Source: Clostridiales bacterium
GTDB taxonomy: Bacteria; Bacillota; Clostridia; Christensenellales; UMGS416
Reading direction: 5' to 3'
DNA length: 9,110 nucleotides
NCBI GenBank assembly: GCA_012515725.1
Contig: JAAYXU010000182.1
Location: 1 to 9,110, forward strand
The notes beneath the pieces were generated by a model. That model saw nothing but the letters and a program-made list of their open reading frames with translations. It was not told where the DNA came from and ran no database searches. Position numbers and translations under genes: made by a program. Within the stretch, counting starts at the first letter, position 1, and each line of letters starts with the position of its first letter. This document shows, piece by piece, positions 5,402 through 9,110 of the stretch.

Positions 5402-6665
5402 GGCGCTGGGCGGATTCGGGGCCAAGATTATTGGAATGCTGCGCCGCAACTGGGGATACAAGCTGCTGGCGTTCATATTCGCTTTTGTTCTGTGGGCGTC
5501 GGTCATGTCGGGCAGCAACCCCGAGCGAGCCATCACGCTCAGCGACATACCCATCCGTATCGACAACCTGGACGCGCTGCGCGATAAGGGGATGACCCTC
5601 CTGCACGCGGTCGAGGCATACGCGAGAACCGCGCAGGTGCGCCTGGAGGTGCGGCGCAACGATCTGGACCGAGTCACTGACAGCACTGTGGCGCTGTGGA
5701 TCGATCTGGGGACGATCAACGCGGCGGGAGAGCAGCGGCTCGAGATCCGATCGATGACCTCTCTGGGCTCGGTCGTTACGGTCACTCCCTCATACCTGAC
5801 GGTTGAGGCCGACCAGTACGCCGAGGACGTGATACCGGTGCAGGTAGCCACGGAAAATGCGCTGAGCGACGGATACTGGAGGGATACGCTGTCGCTGACG
5901 CCTTCTGTCATCGAGGTCAGAGGCCCGCGCAAGCTGATAGACCGGATCGCCCGGGCGCAGGTGACGCTGGACCTGGCGCCCATTACATCGGACTACAACG
6001 CGTCGCATCCGTTCGCGCTGCTCGATGAGGGCGGAAACGAAATTGATGCGTCCGCGATATCGATGTCCAGCGGAAGCGTGATACTGAGCATGCAGGTGCG
6101 CCCGACCCGGGAGGTGCCGCTGCTGGCCGAGCAGGCCGTGGTGGGCGTGGATCAGCTCCCTAAAGGGTATGAGGTCGCGGACGTTGAGGTCTATCCGGCC
6201 ACTGTGACGGTCGCGGCACCCGCCGAGTTCATTGACACGATCGAGGGGATCGCGCTCTCGCCCATCGATGTCGCCAACGCCGTCAGCGACGTATACGGAA
6301 CCGTCAGCATGACGATCCCCGAGGGCTTTATGGTTCTTGGCGAAAAAACCGCGGAGCTCATGGTGCGCGTACGGGAAATAGAGACCACGATGACATTTGA
6401 TGAGATACCTATTGAGGTACGGGGTCTTAGTGACGGGGTGTCCGCCGAGCCGATCACGCAGACCGCGACTGTTAAGGTCACAGGGCCTGTAAACGCGATA
6501 GGCGATCTTGTTAAGTCGGGCGTTAAACTCTATGTCGACGCGAGCGGCCTTACTCCAGGCACGCATACGCTGCGGGTGCTGTACGATATAGACGAGCGCT
6601 ACCGCGTGCGGGATGTGGATATCGGTATCGAAACGCTCGACATCCGGCTCACAGCCGGAAAATAG
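5385..6665 (+). CDS. cdaR: YbbR-domain protein, CdaA regulator CdaR
   Basis: A 426-aa membrane-anchored extracytoplasmic protein that binds CdaA and modulates c-di-AMP synthesis. The N terminus is a short basic cytoplasmic stretch, then one membrane helix at about 26-42 (KLLAFIFAFVLWASVM), leaving the rest outside. Four YbbR-like beta-rich repeats are recognisable, beginning near residues 50, 145, 241 and 333. Repeats 2 and 4 carry a V-x-V/R-GP-x-x-x-I core; in repeat 3 the GP becomes AP. ATG 5385 lies inside the end of cdaA (17-nt overlap) with GGAGGT (5373-5378) 6 nt upstream, which points to translational coupling and a fixed CdaA:CdaR ratio. Not to be confused with the carbohydrate-diacid regulator also named CdaR. 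Confidence 0.93.
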   Translation: MRNVLKALGGFGAKIIGMLRRNWGYKLLAFIFAFVLWASVMSGSNPERAITLSDIPIRIDNLDALRDKGMTLLHAVEAYARTAQVRLEVRRNDLDRVTDSTVALWIDLGTINAAGEQRLEIRSMTSLGSVVTVTPSYLTVEADQYAEDVIPVQVATENALSDGYWRDTLSLTPSVIEVRGPRKLIDRIARAQVTLDLAPITSDYNASHPFALLDEGGNEIDASAISMSSGSVILSMQVRPTREVPLLAEQAVVGVDQLPKGYEVADVEVYPATVTVAAPAEFIDTIEGIALSPIDVANAVSDVYGTVSMTIPEGFMVLGEKTAELMVRVREIETTMTFDEIPIEVRGLSDGVSAEPITQTATVKVTGPVNAIGDLVKSGVKLYVDASGLTPGTHTLRVLYDIDERYRVRDVDIGIETLDIRLTAGK

Positions 6666-6667
6666 CG

Positions 6668-8272
6668 ATGCTTCGTGTAACAGATGTGCATATACCGCTG
6701 GAGGCCGACGAGCAGGCGCTCCGCCAGCAGACCGCGCGCCTGCTGGCGCTGGACGCCGGGGCTATCACGAGCCTGAGCCTGGTACGCCGGGCAGTGGACG
6801 CGCGGCGCGGACAGGTGCGCTTTAGCTGCACGGTGGACGCGGCGCTGTCGGTAGACGAGGCCGCGGTTGCCCGCAGGTGCGGCGGACGGGTGAGTTTCGT
6901 TGAATCCGAGCCCGACAAGCCTATAGTTCCCAAGGGGCCGCTCCTCTCCCACCGGCCGGTCGTCGTGGGCGCGGGGCCCGCCGGACTTTTCGCGGCGCTC
7001 AGGCTGGCCCGGTACGGCTATCGGCCTCTGGTGCTGGAGCGGGGCCCGGCGGTGAACGACCGGGCGCGCGCGATCGGGGAGTTCTTCGCGAGCGGCGCGC
7101 TTGATACCGAGGCTAACGTGGCGTTCGGAGAGGGCGGCGCGGGCGCGTGGTCCGACGGGAAGCTGACGACCCGCATACGCGATCCGCTGTGCCGGGAGGC
7201 GCTCGAGATCATGGTATCGGCCGGAGCGCCCCGGGACATACTGACGGACGCCCATCCGCATATCGGCACAGACCTCCTGCGCACCCTGGTGACGGCTCTT
7301 CGCGCGGCGATCGAATCAGCGGGCGGCGTTTTCCGATTTAGTACGAGGATGGAGCGCGTCGTGGTGCGTGCGGGCAGGCTCGCGGGCGTTGTGCTGCCGG
7401 GCGGTGAGGAGCTCATGGCCGACGCGGCGATACTGGCGATCGGCCACAGCGCGCGCGACACGCTGGAGGCGCTCGCGGACGCGGGCATCGCTCTCGTACC
7501 CAAGCCATTTGCGGTGGGCCTTCGCGCCGAGCATCCGCAGGCGCTCGTGGACCGCGCCCGGTACGGGCGGTACGCGGGTCACCGGCTGCTGGGAGCCGCC
7601 GATTACAGCGTCAGGACCCGTGTGGACGGGCGGTCTGCGTATTCGTTCTGCATGTGTCCGGGCGGCGTCGTCGTCAACGCGTCATCCGAGGAGGGCAGGC
7701 TGTGCGTAAACGGGATGAGCAACCGCGCCCGGGACGGGGCGAACGCCAACGCGGCGCTCATATGCGCGGTTAACCCCGAGGACTGGGGCGGAAGCGGGCC
7801 GCTTGCGGGCGTAGCGTTCCAGCGCGGACTGGAGAGCGCCGCATTCGCGGCGGGAGGCGGCGCGTACCGCGCGCCAGCCCAGCGCGTCGCGGATTTTCTT
7901 GAGGGACGCCCGAGCAGAGGATTTGGCGACGTCGCGCCCACGGTGCTGCCGGGCGCGGTCCCCTGCGATCTTGCGCCGGTGCTACCCGGGTTTGTGACCC
8001 ACACGCTCCGGCGCGCGCTGCGCGCTTTTGAGGAGCAGCTGCCGGGGTTTCTGCTGCCCGACGCGGTGCTGACCGCCGTGGAAACCCGCAGCTCGTCGCC
8101 GGTGCGCATCGTGCGCGACGAGAGCGGGCAGTCGGTATCGGCCGAAGGTCTCTATCCTGCCGGAGAGGGCGCGGGGTACGCCGGAGGGATACTGTCGGCG
8201 GCCGTGGACGGTATGCGCGCCGCGGAGCGCCTGATGAGCAGCCGCCGCCCGCCCCGCGGAAACGCCGACTAG
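6668..8272 (+). CDS. FAD-dependent dehydrogenase (NAD(P)/FAD-dependent oxidoreductase)
   Basis: A 534-aa soluble flavoprotein of the FAD-dependent dehydrogenase group COG2509. An N-terminal domain of about 95 residues precedes the Rossmann FAD-binding motif VVVGAGPAGLFAALRLARYG, with G101, G103 and G106 as the dinucleotide glycines. It is followed by the LERG acidic turn, ribose-binding in this fold, and FGEGGAGAWSDGKL, a conserved-looking flavin-site stretch. The C-terminal flavin-closing motif begins at G494 (GLYPAGEGAGYAGGI). The substrate is unknown for this family. In many Clostridia such a gene lies beside cdaR, before glmM; this is from memory. The start ATG 6668 follows the cdaR stop by 2 nt with no clear Shine-Dalgarno sequence, so translation probably depends on re-initiation by ribosomes finishing cdaR. 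Confidence 0.85.
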   Translation: MLRVTDVHIPLEADEQALRQQTARLLALDAGAITSLSLVRRAVDARRGQVRFSCTVDAALSVDEAAVARRCGGRVSFVESEPDKPIVPKGPLLSHRPVVVGAGPAGLFAALRLARYGYRPLVLERGPAVNDRARAIGEFFASGALDTEANVAFGEGGAGAWSDGKLTTRIRDPLCREALEIMVSAGAPRDILTDAHPHIGTDLLRTLVTALRAAIESAGGVFRFSTRMERVVVRAGRLAGVVLPGGEELMADAAILAIGHSARDTLEALADAGIALVPKPFAVGLRAEHPQALVDRARYGRYAGHRLLGAADYSVRTRVDGRSAYSFCMCPGGVVVNASSEEGRLCVNGMSNRARDGANANAALICAVNPEDWGGSGPLAGVAFQRGLESAAFAAGGGAYRAPAQRVADFLEGRPSRGFGDVAPTVLPGAVPCDLAPVLPGFVTHTLRRALRAFEEQLPGFLLPDAVLTAVETRSSSPVRIVRDESGQSVSAEGLYPAGEGAGYAGGILSAAVDGMRAAERLMSSRRPPRGNAD

Positions 8273-8284
8273 AGGAGGAACGTA

Positions 8285-8611
8285 ATGGACGATTTTTCGT
8301 GGCTTTACGATATAGGGTTTATCCGCTGGATTTCGGGCTTCTTCTCCGAGGAGAAGCTCAGGCCGGTATTTCGCTGGTTCTCGTCGCAGCTTGCGCACAG
8401 GACGCCCGCGCAGCTCGCAGGCCGGTTTTTCGCGTGGGCGGTGGTGCTGGCGGTGCTGGCCATGCTCGTCGATCAGACGATATACTGGACGAGCAGGGAG
8501 CAGCAGAGCAAGGCGCGCCGTTTCATAGCGCGGGTGCGCCTAATATGGCGGCAGCTGTACCGGGCTGTGGAGCGCCGTGTCCGGCTGTCCGGCGCGGGCA
8601 GGGAACGCTAG
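8285..8611 (+). CDS. Small single-pass membrane protein with a basic tail, unknown function
   Basis: I do not recognise this 108-aa protein. Residues 1-47 are aromatic-rich and may form amphipathic helices (FRWFSSQL). One clear membrane helix runs from about 48 to 68 (FFAWAVVLAVLAMLVDQTIYW). The tail 71-108 is strongly basic, with 13 Arg/Lys against 3 Glu, so by the positive-inside rule it should face the cytoplasm. No cysteines and no signal-peptidase site are seen. The start ATG 8285 has AGGAGG (8273-8278) 6 nt upstream, directly after the stop of the dehydrogenase; this is one of the best ribosome sites in the operon, which argues that it is a real gene. The next gene begins 1 nt after its stop. 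Confidence 0.75.
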   Translation: MDDFSWLYDIGFIRWISGFFSEEKLRPVFRWFSSQLAHRTPAQLAGRFFAWAVVLAVLAMLVDQTIYWTSREQQSKARRFIARVRLIWRQLYRAVERRVRLSGAGRER

Positions 8612-8612
8612 C

Positions 8613-9110
8613 ATGTCGCGCATTACCGTGTACCTGGGCCACTACGGCAGCGGCAAGACCGAGATATGCCTGAACGCTGCCCTCCGGCTGGCGCGGGAAA
8701 GCGTTCCGGTAACGCTCGTCGATCTTGACATCGTAAACCCATATTTCCGCTCGGGCGAGCAGCGTGAGCGCCTTGAGGCCGCGGGCGTCGAGCTCGTCAC
8801 GCCCACGTTCGAGGGCACTACCGTCGATGTACCGGCGCTTCCTGCCCGGGTGCAGTCGGTCTTTGCCGACGCGGCCCGCCGGGCGCTCTTCGATGTGGGC
8901 GGCGATCCCACGGGCGCGGCGGCGCTGGGCCGCTACAAGCCCTGGCTTGAGCGGGACGACGTGGAGACGCTGTGCGTCGTCAACACGCGCCGTCCCTTTA
9001 CCGGAACCGCGCGCGCGGTCGCCGATATGGTACGGCGGCTGGAGGAGCGGAGCCGGTTGCGCGTCGCGGGGCTTGTCTGCAACACCAATCTGGCGCGCGA
9101 GAGTACCGCC
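8613..9110 (+). CDS. P-loop ATP-binding protein (ParA/MinD-like fold), 3' end outside the window
   Basis: The frame is open from ATG 8613 to the last base, giving 166 residues without a stop, so the gene is cut by the window edge. The N terminus MSRITVYLGHYGSGKTE holds a Walker A P-loop (GHYGSGKT, residues 9-16). VDLDIVNPYFRS (about 37-48) resembles the segment after the first strand of SIMIBI/ParA-type ATPases, and FDVGGD (D94-V-G-G-D98) stands at the Walker B position. Later CVVNTRRPF and GLVCNTNL fit further core strands of that fold. In Clostridia, proteins of this look are, as far as I recall, often encoded before a ferredoxin and 2-oxoacid:ferredoxin oxidoreductase subunits, which would lie beyond 9110. 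A moderate ribosome site, AGGGA (8600-8604), lies 8 nt before the ATG. Function unknown. Confidence 0.85.
   Translation, partial: MSRITVYLGHYGSGKTEICLNAALRLARESVPVTLVDLDIVNPYFRSGEQRERLEAAGVELVTPTFEGTTVDVPALPARVQSVFADAARRALFDVGGDPTGAAALGRYKPWLERDDVETLCVVNTRRPFTGTARAVADMVRRLEERSRLRVAGLVCNTNLARESTA

Noticed and set aside
5114..5983. 289-codon open frame on the minus strand across cdaA and cdaR, and similar long minus-strand frames at 739-1488, 3275-3934, 5790-6566 and 6599-7261
   Set aside because: They lie antisense to well-recognised genes, have compositions expected from GC-rich third positions, and encode no recognisable family.
1..9110. CRISPR arrays, tRNA or rRNA genes, insertion sequences, phage or defence genes
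   Set aside because: No regularly spaced repeats, no RNA-gene signatures, no transposase-like proteins and no long flanking repeats were seen.

Overview
The window looks like chromosome from a GC-rich member of the Clostridia (low-GC-type Gram-positive lineage with unusually high GC). This rests on four things: a cdaA-cdaR (ybbR) pair, an FAD-dependent dehydrogenase of a type common in Clostridia next to cdaR, a SpoIIE-type phosphatase, and a small protein resembling the Spo0E sporulation family. Ribosome binding sites are strong AGGAGG types, and genes are packed in short-gap or overlapping runs. All recognised genes are on the + strand. I cannot name a genus; a Christensenellales-like or other high-GC gut clostridium is only a guess.

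Region 1 (1-1848): an AT-rich control region leads into a xylulokinase-type FGGY sugar kinase. Its promoter (216-244) overlaps a 10-bp palindrome with the central CG typical of LacI-family operators. The predicted transcript begins almost directly at a 9-bp perfect hairpin, which abuts the Shine-Dalgarno sequence. Two start codons (TTG 286, ATG 328) each have their own Shine-Dalgarno sequence.

Region 2 (1849-3030): an aldose-1-epimerase-like DUF4432 protein with its own extended -10 promoter, closed by a Rho-independent terminator. Its promoter region shares the 9-mer ACGTTTRCA with the kinase promoter, so the two sugar genes may answer to one regulator. The sugar itself cannot be read from the sequence.

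Region 3 (3031-9110): a probable operon of seven genes with no visible internal terminator. In order these are a Spo0E-like coiled-coil protein, a PAS-SpoIIE (RsbU-like) phosphatase, the membrane diadenylate cyclase CdaA, its regulator CdaR/YbbR (overlapping cdaA by 17 nt), an FAD-dependent dehydrogenase, a single-pass basic membrane protein of unknown function, and a P-loop ATPase cut by the window end. The usual third gene of the cluster, glmM, is not present here. The arrangement suggests that c-di-AMP synthesis is transcribed together with phospho-signalling proteins (a phosphatase and a possible Spo0A~P phosphatase). This is the most interesting biological idea in the window, and it is an inference from gene order. 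I see no CRISPR array, tRNA, rRNA, insertion sequence or phage gene.
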